Of a stretch of DNA of 30,743 nucleotides, positions 1-7,968 are shown in pieces. The first letter of the stretch is position 1; each line of letters begins with the position of its first letter. Source of the DNA: Brumimicrobium sp040882265 (GTDB lineage: Bacteria > Bacteroidota > Bacteroidia > Flavobacteriales_D > Crocinitomicaceae); contig JBBEBO010000073.1 of the NCBI GenBank assembly GCA_040882265.1, forward strand, positions 1 to 30,743. The letters run 5' to 3'. Made by a program: the position numbers and the translations under genes. The notes under the pieces were generated by a model. The model was given only the letters and a program-made list of their open reading frames with translations. It did not search any database and was not told the origin of the DNA.

Positions 1-148
1 TTCCCCCCGAACGCAATCGGTTCCCCCGAACGCAATCGGTTCCCCCGAACGCAATCGGTTCCCCCGAACGCAATTGAATCCCTCCGAACGAAAATGAATC
101 CAACGGATGATATTAGATCTCTCGAACAAAATCGGATCCCCCGAACCC
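1..148. repeat. Decaying 19-bp tandem repeat array
   Basis: The unit is TTCCCCCGAACGCAATCGG. Copies lie at 1-20 (one extra C), 21-39, 40-58 and 59-77 (last bases changed), then more diverged copies at 78-96 and 117-135 and a fragment at 136-148. The copies abut without spacers. Each contains short inverted arms CCGA and TCGG separated by 6 nt. The array is far more GC-rich than its surroundings and ends about 20 bp from the 3' end of maf. It may continue beyond the left edge. Function is unknown. Confidence 0.9.
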
Positions 149-168
149 TCGAATACAAATAATGCAGG

Positions 169-738
169 TTAAAACTCCCGATGCAACGTCTCCCAAACCT
201 TATTCACAGGTAATCCCATTACATTGTAAAAACAACCCTCAATTTTCTGCACACCAATTTGACCAATCCATTCTTGTATTCCGTAAGCGCCTGCTTTGTC
301 GAAGGGTTGGAAATGTTTGATGTAATAATCAATTTCTGAGAAGGTTAGTGTTTTAAAAAACACTTTTGTTTTTACCGTAAAACTTAGTTTTTTATCGGGA
401 TTAAATAAGTGAACACCAGTTATGACTTCGTGTGTATTACCTGAAAGCTCCATGAGCATTTCCTTAGCTTCTTTTGCATTCTCCGCTTTTTCAAGAATAC
501 GATCGTTTAGAATTACAACAGTATCAGAAGTGAGTAATACTTCATTTGGTTGAATGGCATCTTTTAGCGGTTGCGCTTTTAACTCCGAAAGGTACTCTGG
601 TATTTTTTCGGTTGCTACGTCAGCTGGATGAATTTCTTCTACCTCTTTTTTTCTGACTTCACAAACAAAACCTAAGTTTTTGATTAACTCTATTCTTCTG
701 GGTGAAGAGGAACCTAAAATTATTTTTTTGTCGAACAT
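169..738 (-). CDS. maf: Maf family nucleoside triphosphate pyrophosphatase (dTTP/UTP type)
   Basis: The protein (189 residues, usual Maf length) should hydrolyse non-canonical or surplus nucleoside triphosphates to monophosphate and pyrophosphate in the cytoplasm. The N-terminus carries the family signature LGSSSPRR (residues 9-15), and the SDTVV motif at about 71-75 supplies the catalytic aspartate. The later DKAGAYGIQ segment is typical of the dTTP/UTP (YhdE-like) branch rather than the 7-methyl-GTP (YceF) branch. It is the last gene of a tight minus-strand operon, 6 nt after the ubiA-family gene. The start is an ATG at 738. The family is certain. The exact nucleotide preference is inferred from the motif. 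Confidence 0.93.
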   Translation of the reverse strand: MFDKKIILGSSSPRRIELIKNLGFVCEVRKKEVEEIHPADVATEKIPEYLSELKAQPLKDAIQPNEVLLTSDTVVILNDRILEKAENAKEAKEMLMELSGNTHEVITGVHLFNPDKKLSFTVKTKVFFKTLTFSEIDYYIKHFQPFDKAGAYGIQEWIGQIGVQKIEGCFYNVMGLPVNKVWETLHREF

Positions 739-744
739 ATAAAT

Positions 745-1698
745 TTAAAAATAATGAATCATGATTGCCCAGTAAAGGGGCAGTAAAAGTCCAAATATCA
801 TTGTGATTTTGACCCAACCATGACTTTTTTTGAATTGTGTTTTAGTTTTGGCTTTGAAAAGCAATATAAAAGTAATTATTATTGAAAATGCGCTTAGAAC
901 TAAAGGTAAAAACGCCATTAAATCAATGATATAATTTCTTCCTACAATGAGTAAAAAGGAAAGTCCAATAGTAATTAACATAAGTGTCAAAGACATTCCT
1001 TTTGAGTTTCGAACGCCCCAAACAATAGGTATAGTTCGAGCTTTAATAACTTTATCACCTTTAATGTCTTCGATGTCTTTAATAATTTCACGTGTCCAGT
1101 TAAGAAGAAACGCAAACACCCCTAGGCTGAACCCAAGATAGATTGGATATTGGTAAGCATTATTCAATTCAAATGGGAAAGTAAAGGACAAATCTGAAGT
1201 GCCAACTTGCTGATTGTAAAAGATACCTACCAGTATAGGAACTAGAGCCGTAAGAAGAGCTATGATGATATTTCCGATTACTAATGTTCGCTTTAACTGC
1301 ATAGAATAGTACCAGAGTAAATTAATAGAGAGTAAGTGAATGAACACATACCAAAAAGTACTATTTCGATAGCTGAGATAAATTGCAATTGTGAAAGCAA
1401 CAAAATTAATGATCCAGTGCAGGAGTATCGCCCATCGTCGTTTGATATGTTTAGAGATAATTATCCGTTCTGGTCTATTAACGCGATCCGCTTTTATATC
1501 GAAATAGTCGTTAATTATATTTCCCGCTGCGGCAATTAACACAGTTGAAAAAACAAGCAGAAAAAAGTCCAACGAACCTATATATGACTGGATTTCGGAT
1601 ACCTCAAAGATACTATCAAAATACCAAGCCATGCTGTACATTGTTGCAGCAATGATCAGCAGGTTCGCTGGACGAATTAATCTGAGTAAGTACTTCAT
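745..1698 (-). CDS. UbiA-family prenyltransferase (geranylgeranylglycerol-phosphate geranylgeranyltransferase-like)
   Basis: A polytopic membrane protein of 317 residues with about eight hydrophobic segments. Both aspartate-rich UbiA motifs are present: NDYFDIKADRVNRPER at about 63-78, and DIEDIKGD at about 208-215. These bind the Mg-prenyl diphosphate substrate. Bacteroidota proteins of this type are usually annotated as geranylgeranylglycerol-phosphate geranylgeranyltransferases, but UbiA members acting on quinone or other aromatic acceptors look much alike, so the acceptor is not settled here. The start ATG overlaps the stop of the upstream PorE-like gene (ATGA, 4 nt), indicating translational coupling. 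The maf gene follows after 6 nt. Confidence 0.85.
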   Translation of the reverse strand: MKYLLRLIRPANLLIIAATMYSMAWYFDSIFEVSEIQSYIGSLDFFLLVFSTVLIAAAGNIINDYFDIKADRVNRPERIIISKHIKRRWAILLHWIINFVAFTIAIYLSYRNSTFWYVFIHLLSINLLWYYSMQLKRTLVIGNIIIALLTALVPILVGIFYNQQVGTSDLSFTFPFELNNAYQYPIYLGFSLGVFAFLLNWTREIIKDIEDIKGDKVIKARTIPIVWGVRNSKGMSLTLMLITIGLSFLLIVGRNYIIDLMAFLPLVLSAFSIIITFILLFKAKTKTQFKKSHGWVKITMIFGLLLPLYWAIMIHYF

Positions 1699-3716
1699 TT
1701 CACAATACGATATTCTGTACGCCTGTTCTCTTGATGTGCTTTCTCTTTCGCTTCTTCAGTTTCAAGCTTTTCTATCTCTTCATCAGAGTTGATTGGCTCA
1801 GATTCTCCATAACCTTTATATGTCAGGCGACTTTCTTCAATTCCTTTATCTTTTACATATTCATAAACTGCCTTTGCTCTGTTTTCAGAGAGGATTTGAT
1901 TTGCTTTGTCATCTCCTCTTGTATCAGTATGTCCACCAATTTCAATTTTAACCGATTTATTTTCTTCCAAGAATTCTACTAATTTGTTGAGTTCAGTAAA
2001 GGACTCTTCTCTTAGCGTCGCTTTATCTAAATCAAAGAACACATTTGCCAAAGTAATTGAACCTTCATCGCCAGAAGGAATTAAAGGTACATCCATCTGA
2101 ATAGCCTCTTCAGGTTGGTCAATCATATCGAAGTTTTTACTAAAAAAAGCATAACCAGGATATGATACATTTAAAGCATACTTTTTATTTGTTGGAAGTG
2201 CTACCAAAAATTCACCAGTTATTTTATCTGCTTCAGACTCGATTACTTGTTCACCAGTTGCTAAATCGATTAATTCAAATTTTCCAGCAAGAGGTTTTTT
2301 GCTTGTTGCGTCATATACAAGACCTTCAAAGTATGTCGTTTTCACTGGGCGCAATTCTTCAGGCATTTCAAAATAATAGATATCTAAATCACCATAACCT
2401 CCAGGCCTGTCAGAGGCGAAAAATGCAATTTCTCCGTCAGGACCAACAAGCAAAGAGTTTTCGTCATTTTCTGTATTGATTGGGTATCCTAAATTCACTG
2501 GATCCCCCCAGTTTCCTAGTGGATCTTTTCTTGACATGTAAATATCATAACCTCCCATTCCTACATGACCTTCTGATGAGAAATAAAGCGTTTGACCATC
2601 TGGATGAATTAAAACAGAAGACTCCATTCCGCTGGTATTGATATTGTCTGGAAGCGGATTTGCTTTTCCCCACGTTCCATCTTCATTTTTTGTACTCATG
2701 AAGATGTCACTACGTTGCGTACCTCGTCCACCAACTCGGCGCACAAAATAAAGTGTCTTTCCATCTGCAGAAAGTGAAGGTTGAGACTCCCACTGCGCAG
2801 TATTAACATCACCAGGAAGGTTTTTAGGGTTTGTCCATCTTTTCCCTAATTGTTTAGTTATGAATAAATCACAACTCCCTTTTCCTTCTCTATTTTCTCC
2901 GTAGTTATATCCAGTTCTATCAGCACATGCAATAAAAATCAATGTTCTACCATCAGCAGAAATTGTAGGAGCTCCCTCATTGTTTGGTGTATTTATATTA
3001 CTTGGCATTGGAAAAGCTTCTTTCCAGATATTTTTTTCACTTAAATTAGATACAAAAAAGTCTTCCTGTCCCCTTGGTGAGTTATCATTGTTTGGAATTT
3101 CACGAGTGAATAACAATGTTTTTCCATCGACAGTGATTGTAGGAAAATATTCTGGATGTTTTGTATTAATGCCTGGCCCGATATTCTCAGGCTTAATTGA
3201 AAGTGGATTTTTCATTGCTTCAACAGCAAAAGCGGCGTTATTTCTTAGTTTTTCAGCTGCAGCAGAAAGCTCTGGTGTTACAGAATTATTTCTACTATTT
3301 AACACCATATCAAAATACTTTATAGCATCTTCATATTCTCCGTTTCGCATTTGCAACTCTCCTATGTCAAGGTATAATAATCCATTTAAATCTGCTGAAG
3401 GGTTGATTTTTAAAGATTCCTTAAAATGATGAACAGCTTTCTCACTATTCCCGTTAAGTCTGTAAAACTCTCCAATTAACTGGTGCGCCTCTAAAAACTT
3501 ATCGTCTTTTTTTAATGCTTTTTTAAGTAATTCGATTCCACCATCATAATCTGGCTTCCCAGTATTAACATCTATATTCTTTCTTGGTGTATCACGTGCT
3601 TCATTGTATAGTTTTATAGCCCTTTTATTGTTTGTGGTGTAACCAGATTGAGCTGTAGCACAACCTGTTAATAAAAGAATTAAGAATAAATTTAAAATTG
3701 AAATATATCTAATCAT
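1695..3716 (-). CDS. PorE-like OmpA-family lipoprotein (TPR, propeller, CRD and OmpA domains)
   Basis: A 673-residue outer-membrane lipoprotein. The signal peptide ends in a lipobox with the acylated Cys at 19 (LLTGC). Next come TPR helices (about 60-165) and five PD40/WD40-like blades (about 185-460) with recurrent cores such as SADGKTLYF. A carboxypeptidase-regulatory-like beta domain covers about 478-545, and an OmpA C-terminal domain about 565-673 with GGHTDTRG and NQILSENRAKAV, the peptidoglycan-binding signature. This domain order matches PorE of the type IX secretion system, which anchors that machinery to peptidoglycan. Bacteroidota often encode several paralogues of this architecture, so orthology to PorE itself is an inference. 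It lies 2 nt after queE and overlaps the ubiA-family gene. Confidence 0.85.
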   Translation of the reverse strand: MIRYISILNLFLILLLTGCATAQSGYTTNNKRAIKLYNEARDTPRKNIDVNTGKPDYDGGIELLKKALKKDDKFLEAHQLIGEFYRLNGNSEKAVHHFKESLKINPSADLNGLLYLDIGELQMRNGEYEDAIKYFDMVLNSRNNSVTPELSAAAEKLRNNAAFAVEAMKNPLSIKPENIGPGINTKHPEYFPTITVDGKTLLFTREIPNNDNSPRGQEDFFVSNLSEKNIWKEAFPMPSNINTPNNEGAPTISADGRTLIFIACADRTGYNYGENREGKGSCDLFITKQLGKRWTNPKNLPGDVNTAQWESQPSLSADGKTLYFVRRVGGRGTQRSDIFMSTKNEDGTWGKANPLPDNINTSGMESSVLIHPDGQTLYFSSEGHVGMGGYDIYMSRKDPLGNWGDPVNLGYPINTENDENSLLVGPDGEIAFFASDRPGGYGDLDIYYFEMPEELRPVKTTYFEGLVYDATSKKPLAGKFELIDLATGEQVIESEADKITGEFLVALPTNKKYALNVSYPGYAFFSKNFDMIDQPEEAIQMDVPLIPSGDEGSITLANVFFDLDKATLREESFTELNKLVEFLEENKSVKIEIGGHTDTRGDDKANQILSENRAKAVYEYVKDKGIEESRLTYKGYGESEPINSDEEIEKLETEEAKEKAHQENRRTEYRIVK

Positions 3717-3718
3717 AC

Positions 3719-4342
3719 TTAAGGAATATTCATGAATTTATGCGTTTGCAATGAAATACGCCACATTGGATTTTTTTTGACATATTCAATGATTTCAGGC
3801 AAAAGTTGTGCCTGTTTTGACCATTCTGGTTGAAGAAAAAGTTCACACCCTTTATTAACTTTCTTAGCATGCATTTCAGCCCACTCAAAATCGCTTGTAT
3901 TGTAAATGACTACTTTCAGCTCGTCGGCAACGTCATAAGCTTCTGCTTCAGGGGCTTTAAATTTTTTTGGAGAGAAACAATACCAATCAACGTTTCCTTT
4001 GAGTGGATAACACCCCGAAGTTTCAATTGCCACTTCATTTCCTTGCGCTTTTAATTCATCTACTAGATTTGTTAGATCATACATAGCTGGTTCTCCACCA
4101 GTCAATACAACAAAATTTGAAGGTGTACTATTTACGGCTCCCATCAGTGTTTCCAATGATACCTCAGGGTGTTTTTTAGCATCCCAACTATCTTTTACAT
4201 CACACCAAACGCAACCCACCTCGCATCCTCCAGTGCGAATGAAGTATGCAGCTCTACCAGTATAAAAACCTTCACCTTGAATTGTGTAAAAGGATTCCAT
4301 TACCGGCCAACTTGTACGCTTTTCTTTCTTACTTTGATCCAT
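3719..4342 (-). CDS. queE: 7-carboxy-7-deazaguanine synthase QueE
   Basis: A radical SAM enzyme of 207 residues that rearranges 6-carboxytetrahydropterin to 7-carboxy-7-deazaguanine in queuosine precursor synthesis. The N-terminal ESFYTIQGEG segment (16-25) is the QueE hallmark. The cluster-binding cysteines are C40, C44 and C47 (CEVGCVWC, CX3CX2C). TGGEP at about 80-84 is the SAM-binding GGE motif. The chosen start at 4342 gives the short N-terminal extension seen in many Bacteroidota QueE proteins. A second ATG lies just before ESFYTIQGEG. No other queuosine gene is in the window. It heads the operon with the PorE-like, ubiA-family and maf genes, and a TACTTTTG box sits 5 nt before the ATG. 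Confidence 0.93.
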   Translation of the reverse strand: MDQSKKEKRTSWPVMESFYTIQGEGFYTGRAAYFIRTGGCEVGCVWCDVKDSWDAKKHPEVSLETLMGAVNSTPSNFVVLTGGEPAMYDLTNLVDELKAQGNEVAIETSGCYPLKGNVDWYCFSPKKFKAPEAEAYDVADELKVVIYNTSDFEWAEMHAKKVNKGCELFLQPEWSKQAQLLPEIIEYVKKNPMWRISLQTHKFMNIP

Positions 4343-4347
4343 TGATT

Positions 4348-4355
4348 CAAAAGTA
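4348..4355 (-). promoter_or_regulatory. Candidate -7 promoter element of the queE operon
   Basis: On the minus strand this reads TACTTTTG, an exact match to the Bacteroidota -7 consensus TAnnTTTG, and only 5 nt separate it from the queE ATG. No TTG lies at the usual 19-21 nt upstream. The nearest is about 24 nt away. Transcription would begin at or next to the start codon, so the message would be leaderless. Confidence 0.5.
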
Positions 4356-4455
4356 GTGAAAACCTTTGAAGATTTTCTACAAAGCGTTAATTAAATGAAA
4401 TTGACAATCAATTTTGAGAGGTGTATTAGACTTTAAACTTATTATTTATTAATTG

Positions 4456-4812
4456 CTAGTTCATTAGTGTGGTGTACCAATCTTGTTGCAATCTTCTGTA
4501 TTCAGTTTTGAATTCATTAAGATATTTGAGTGCAACTTTTTCATCCTTAGAGGAACGATTTTTAAGTGTATTATACGATTTTTTAATAAGACCAATAATG
4601 TTTGATCCAAGCAAGAACTCACTCGTTTTGGGGTTTACATTATACGCTTCATAAACCGCATCAATTTTCTCTTTTTCCTCAATTCTATCTAAAGAATGTG
4701 GTTCATTTCTTGTGATGCGTTCGTAGTAAGGTAACAACTTCGCACTCAACTCTACAAAATGACGCATCACGTACACTGCAGAATTTAATGATTTTATGTT
4801 TTTAGATTTCAT
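4456..4812 (-). CDS. Hypothetical protein, small helical
   Basis: I do not recognise this family. The frame is open from a TTG at 4851, but the first ATG is at 4812 and gives a 118-residue product starting MKSKNIKSLN, which I take as the likely start. The protein is basic, predicted mostly helical, without a signal peptide or membrane segment, so probably cytoplasmic. It lies alone between queE and feoA, separated by more than 100 bp on each side, and diverges from feoA. No clear promoter box was found upstream of either possible start. Confidence 0.6.
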   Translation of the reverse strand: MKSKNIKSLNSAVYVMRHFVELSAKLLPYYERITRNEPHSLDRIEEKEKIDAVYEAYNVNPKTSEFLLGSNIIGLIKKSYNTLKNRSSKDEKVALKYLNEFKTEYRRLQQDWYTTLMN

Positions 4813-4945
4813 AGCACTCACTTTGCTATATAAACGTTTGTATTGAAGCAATAGTTGGTTAAATGTGCGATTTTTTTAATTATCAAGTTATGGATTTTTC
4901 TTGGACATTTGTGAAGCATTTTAGTTGAATACCTTGTTTGTGGTA

Positions 4946-4976
4946 TTGTTTGAGAGGTTCCTTATTGGTATTTTTG
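4946..4976 (+). promoter_or_regulatory. Promoter of feoA (TTG-N20-TATTTTTG)
   Basis: TTG at 4946-4948 and TATTTTTG at 4969-4976 form a full Bacteroidota-type promoter with a 20-nt spacer. The -7 element ends 4 nt before the feoA ATG at 4981, so the predicted transcription start falls at about the A of the start codon. Confidence 0.7.
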
Positions 4977-4980
4977 CAAT

Positions 4981-5217
4981 ATGGAAATAGCTGAGAAAAA
5001 CATAATCAAGCTTCAAAAAGGAGAGAAAGGTATTATTTCTAGAGTTGAACAAAGTTCAATTTCACAGCGTCTTTTAGAGATGGGTTTAGTTCCAGGAACA
5101 CCTTTTGAGATTCGTTCAATATCACCATTTGGAGATCCTATTGCTATTCGATTAAAAGATTTTGCAATTAGTTTGCGTTTAGCTGATGCAAAAAATATCT
5201 TCATTCACGAACAGTAA
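4981..5217 (+). CDS. feoA: FeoA-family protein (ferrous iron transport accessory)
   Basis: A 78-residue cytoplasmic protein with the FeoA SH3-like fold signature: LQKGEKGIISRV at the start, SISQRLLEMGLVPGTPFEI (about 27-45) and the closing strand SLRLADAKNIFI. FeoA supports the FeoB Fe(II) transporter. Here feoB does not follow. The next gene runs on the opposite strand and converges, with only 4 nt between the two stops. The gene is therefore monocistronic and either works with a distant feoB or has another role. A complete promoter lies directly upstream. Confidence 0.88.
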   Translation: MEIAEKNIIKLQKGEKGIISRVEQSSISQRLLEMGLVPGTPFEIRSISPFGDPIAIRLKDFAISLRLADAKNIFIHEQ

Positions 5218-5221
5218 ACGC

Positions 5222-5845
5222 CTAGTTTTTTTCAAAACCAATCCAATTTACTTTTCTATTCGGTTGTTGTAAGAGGTTATAATTCCAAGTACTGCCACTT
5301 TTTGGTTTAAAAACGGAGCTCCATAGTCGATGAGAAATAGTTTGATTACTGGTTATGTAAATAATACTGATATCATCAATAAACAATTCAAAAGCATCTT
5401 CTGAGAGTATTTTAGTTTCACCTAATGTTATTGATTCACAGTTTTTACCGAAACAATCCATCCAATTGTAGAAAGCGTTAACGGTATGGAGACTGTCTTC
5501 AAACTCCCAAGTGATAATTTGATAAGTTGCGCTATCTATTATACAATGATTGACAAACTTTGCTTTGTAATCTAATCTGTCTGGAAAATAGCTTACTGTT
5601 TTTATTCTCGTATCTTTTTCATTTAAAAACGCGGCATTTGGAATTTTTGACTGTATGATTAATTGAATAGAGTCAGGTGGTAAACTAGTCTCATTGTTTA
5701 TTGAATCTTCAGAATAATCATAAGACCTTTCAGATTTAGGTAAAAACTCATCTAAATTAACAGTTTCAGTACTTTTTTCATTGGAACAAAAAGAAAATGT
5801 CCAAGCAATTGAAACGACAATTAAAACCTGAAAATAGTTTTTCAT
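5222..5845 (-). CDS. Hypothetical lipoprotein
   Basis: A 207-residue protein of unknown function. A short signal peptide runs into a lipobox with Cys at 20 (FSFC), so it should be a lipid-anchored periplasmic or outer-membrane protein. The region after the Cys is acidic and Ser/Glu-rich (about 22-55), as expected for a flexible tether, followed by a mixed alpha/beta region with several aromatic residues and two close cysteines (CFGKNC, about 134-139). It starts directly after the threonine aldolase stop with no gap and is the last gene of that operon. It converges on feoA. Confidence 0.7.
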   Translation of the reverse strand: MKNYFQVLIVVSIAWTFSFCSNEKSTETVNLDEFLPKSERSYDYSEDSINNETSLPPDSIQLIIQSKIPNAAFLNEKDTRIKTVSYFPDRLDYKAKFVNHCIIDSATYQIITWEFEDSLHTVNAFYNWMDCFGKNCESITLGETKILSEDAFELFIDDISIIYITSNQTISHRLWSSVFKPKSGSTWNYNLLQQPNRKVNWIGFEKN

Positions 5846-6868
5846 TTAGATAGATTTTAAGACCTTATTTACATGACTAATTTGTTCATCTGAGTTATCG
5901 AGATGAGTCACAATTCTAATCATATCACCACCAAAAGGCATAGCTAATATTTGATTATTTTCGAGTGTTTTAATGACGTTATCCACTGATTTTTTATTGT
6001 TTAGGTTAGCGACCACTATATTAGTTTGTGTTTCCATTACGCTTTCCACCCAGCTACAATTTTTAAGCGTTTGCTCAATTTCTTTAGCTTTTTGATGATC
6101 TATTTGCAATCGCTCAATATTATTTTTAAGAGCAAATAATCCACCAGCAGCAATGATTCCTCCTTGACGCATACCTCCTCCCATAACCTTCCTTACTCTT
6201 CTTGCTTTTTGAATAAAAGCTTTGGTTCCAAGCAAAACTGAACCTACAGGTGCGCCTAATCCTTTTGACAAGCATATTGAAATTGTATCAAAGAGGTTTC
6301 CATATTCTACGAAGTCAATTTTTGTTTCTATTAAAGCATTAAAAACCCTAGCGCCATCTAAGTGGAGTGGGAGGTGCTCTTTTTCGCAAAGGGATTTTAT
6401 TTTTTTAATTTCATCTATTGAGTAAATAGCTCCACCACCTCTGTTCATAGTGTCTTCTAGTGCGACTAAAGCAGTCAGTGGATAATGCACATTCTTTGGA
6501 TCCATGATTGCATTTTTCACTTGTGTTGCATTGATTCTTCCTCGGTTTCCTTCGATTAATCGAACAGAGCACCCGCTATTTTTAGCGATCCCACCACCTT
6601 CGTACATATAAATGTGTGCGTTTTTGTCGCAAATTACTTCATCTCCAGGTTTACAGTGAACATTAATAGCGATTTGATTTGTTTGCGTGCCTGATGCGCA
6701 ATATAACCCTGCTTCCTTACCGAAAAGCTTTGCGGCATATGCTTCTAATTCATTGATTGTTGGATCCTCTTCAAAAACGTCGTCACCTACGGGTGCATTA
6801 AACATAAACTCCTTCATTTCTTTTGAAGGTTTCGTTACCGTATCTGATCTTAAATCGACTATTTCCAT
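5846..6868 (-). CDS. ltaE: Low-specificity L-threonine aldolase
   Basis: A PLP-dependent enzyme (340 residues) that cleaves L-threonine or allo-threonine to glycine and acetaldehyde. The family opening DLRSDTVTKPS (5-15) and GDDVFEEDPT (28-37) are present. HLDGAR (about 169-174) holds the aspartate that contacts the PLP pyridine, and LSKGLGAPVGS (200-210) contains the Schiff-base lysine K202. It is complete and of normal length. It lies 4 nt after the O-methyltransferase and abuts the lipoprotein gene downstream, so the three are probably co-transcribed. The functional link among them is not obvious. Confidence 0.93.
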   Translation of the reverse strand: MEIVDLRSDTVTKPSKEMKEFMFNAPVGDDVFEEDPTINELEAYAAKLFGKEAGLYCASGTQTNQIAINVHCKPGDEVICDKNAHIYMYEGGGIAKNSGCSVRLIEGNRGRINATQVKNAIMDPKNVHYPLTALVALEDTMNRGGGAIYSIDEIKKIKSLCEKEHLPLHLDGARVFNALIETKIDFVEYGNLFDTISICLSKGLGAPVGSVLLGTKAFIQKARRVRKVMGGGMRQGGIIAAGGLFALKNNIERLQIDHQKAKEIEQTLKNCSWVESVMETQTNIVVANLNNKKSVDNVIKTLENNQILAMPFGGDMIRIVTHLDNSDEQISHVNKVLKSI

Positions 6869-6872
6869 GTAT

Positions 6873-7514
6873 TTATTTTTTTCGTATAACCATCAATCCA
6901 TCTCTGATTGGCATTAAGACATTTTCAACGCGTGAATCATTATGAATTTTCTCATTGAATAGCACTAACTCTCTTGTGTCTCTATCTTGCTGATCGTGTT
7001 TATGGAGGACTTTTCCAGACCAAAGTACATTATCGGCAATGATGTAGCTATTACTCGGCAAATCGTCAATTAACAAATCGTAGTAATTGGAGTAATTCTC
7101 TTTGTCTGCATCAATAAAAATGAGGTCAAAATTTTTATCTAAGGTTGGAATGATTTCAAGTGCATTTCCAATTTTTAATTCAATTTTACTTGACATGTTT
7201 GCTTTATCGACATAAGATTTAACCATTTCTTCCAACTCATAATTTATGTCGATTGTAATTAACTTCCCGTCTTTTTGGAGTCCTTCTGCTAGACATATTG
7301 CAGCATAACCCGTATAAGTTCCTACTTCAAGAATTCTTTTTGGTTGGATCATTTTACTGAGCATGCTTAAGACACGTCCTTGTAGATGTCCTGAAAGCAT
7401 TCTTGGCTGGAGCACATTTAAATGAGTTTTACGGTTTAAATCATATAGTACTTCAGATTCTTTGGTGGTGTGATTGATTATATACTCTTCTAATTCGCTA
7501 TCTAAAAAATCCAT
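6873..7514 (-). CDS. Class I SAM-dependent O-methyltransferase (family 3, catechol/caffeoyl-CoA type)
   Basis: A 213-residue cytoplasmic methyltransferase. Motif I is EVGTYTGY (63-70). The metal- and substrate-binding aspartates lie in FIDADKENY (133-141) and IADNVLWSGKV (159-169), which is the pattern of the Mg-dependent catechol/caffeoyl-CoA O-methyltransferase family. The physiological acceptor cannot be told from sequence. It is the first gene of the operon with threonine aldolase and a lipoprotein. A TACCTTTG box lies 4 nt before its ATG. Confidence 0.88.
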   Translation of the reverse strand: MDFLDSELEEYIINHTTKESEVLYDLNRKTHLNVLQPRMLSGHLQGRVLSMLSKMIQPKRILEVGTYTGYAAICLAEGLQKDGKLITIDINYELEEMVKSYVDKANMSSKIELKIGNALEIIPTLDKNFDLIFIDADKENYSNYYDLLIDDLPSNSYIIADNVLWSGKVLHKHDQQDRDTRELVLFNEKIHNDSRVENVLMPIRDGLMVIRKK

Positions 7515-7518
7515 AAGT

Positions 7519-7526
7519 CAAAGGTA
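7519..7526 (-). promoter_or_regulatory. Candidate -7 promoter element of the O-methyltransferase operon
   Basis: Minus-strand TACCTTTG matches TAnnTTTG and ends 4 nt before the ATG at 7514. No TTG is seen at 19-21 nt upstream. As at feoA and queE, the expected transcription start coincides with the start codon. Confidence 0.5.
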
Positions 7527-7580
7527 AGAAAAAGTGTCATTAAATAAATTCTTAATTTATGGTTAGAATGCGGGTTAAGA

Positions 7581-7597
7581 AAACAAAATAAAAAAAA
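7581..7597 (-). terminator. U-rich tail after RNase P RNA
   Basis: Directly after the P1 3' strand of the RNA gene, the minus strand reads a T-rich run (TTTTTTTATTTTG). No separate hairpin precedes it. The P1 region of the RNA may assist termination. Moderate support only. Confidence 0.4.
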
Positions 7598-7961
7598 GGC
7601 AAATCATAAGCTGGGTTCTGTTTCCCGAAATATTCGGGGTACTTGTCATTTATCTAGTCCTGCAATTGCTCACAGGATCTATCGACCTACCCTCCGAGTT
7701 GAGCGAGCAGCCCTTTAGCCCCGGTTTACATGGTCTTTCAGTCCGTAAGGTTTACCTAGCTCCCTGCTTCACAGCGCGGGACGGTGAGCTCTTACCTCAC
7801 CTTTTCACTATGACCACAACATAAATGCTATGGCTACCTATTTTCTGTTGCACTAGCTGTTCCCAATAATTTGGGACCTTCCCGTTAGGAAGTACGGTGC
7901 TCTATACTGCCCAGACTTTCCTCTTAACATCTAATGACGTTCAGCGACAAGCTGATTTACC
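7598..7961 (-). ncRNA. rnpB: RNase P RNA (bacterial type A)
   Basis: This is the catalytic RNA that removes the 5' leader of tRNA precursors. The minus strand has the universally conserved GAGGAAAGTC followed by GGGC near the 5' end (about 7910-7924) and the conserved ACAGAA near the 3' end (7616-7621), followed by the AGCTTAT segment. The ends GGTAAATCA (7953-7961) and TGATTTGCC (7598-7606) pair to form P1 with one G-U pair. The 364-nt length is normal. A TACCTTTG promoter box lies 7 nt upstream, in agreement with the proposed 5' end. The ends are my estimate from P1 pairing. Confidence 0.92.
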
Positions 7962-7968
7962 TTTTTTG

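Noticed and set aside
1..148. CRISPR array
   Set aside because: Units are 19 bp and abut directly with no unique spacers, and no cas gene is nearby.
2162..2479. Plus-strand open frame of 105 codons opposite the PorE-like gene
   Set aside because: Low-complexity Leu/Gln/His-rich translation antisense to the propeller blades, so it is a shadow frame.
2980..3429. Plus-strand open frame of 149 codons opposite the PorE-like gene
   Set aside because: It lies wholly inside a well-supported minus-strand gene, has no recognisable domain, and is explained by codon bias of the opposite strand.
4813..4851. N-terminal extension of the small hypothetical gene from a TTG codon
   Set aside because: An in-frame ATG at 4812 is available and there is no support for the upstream segment.
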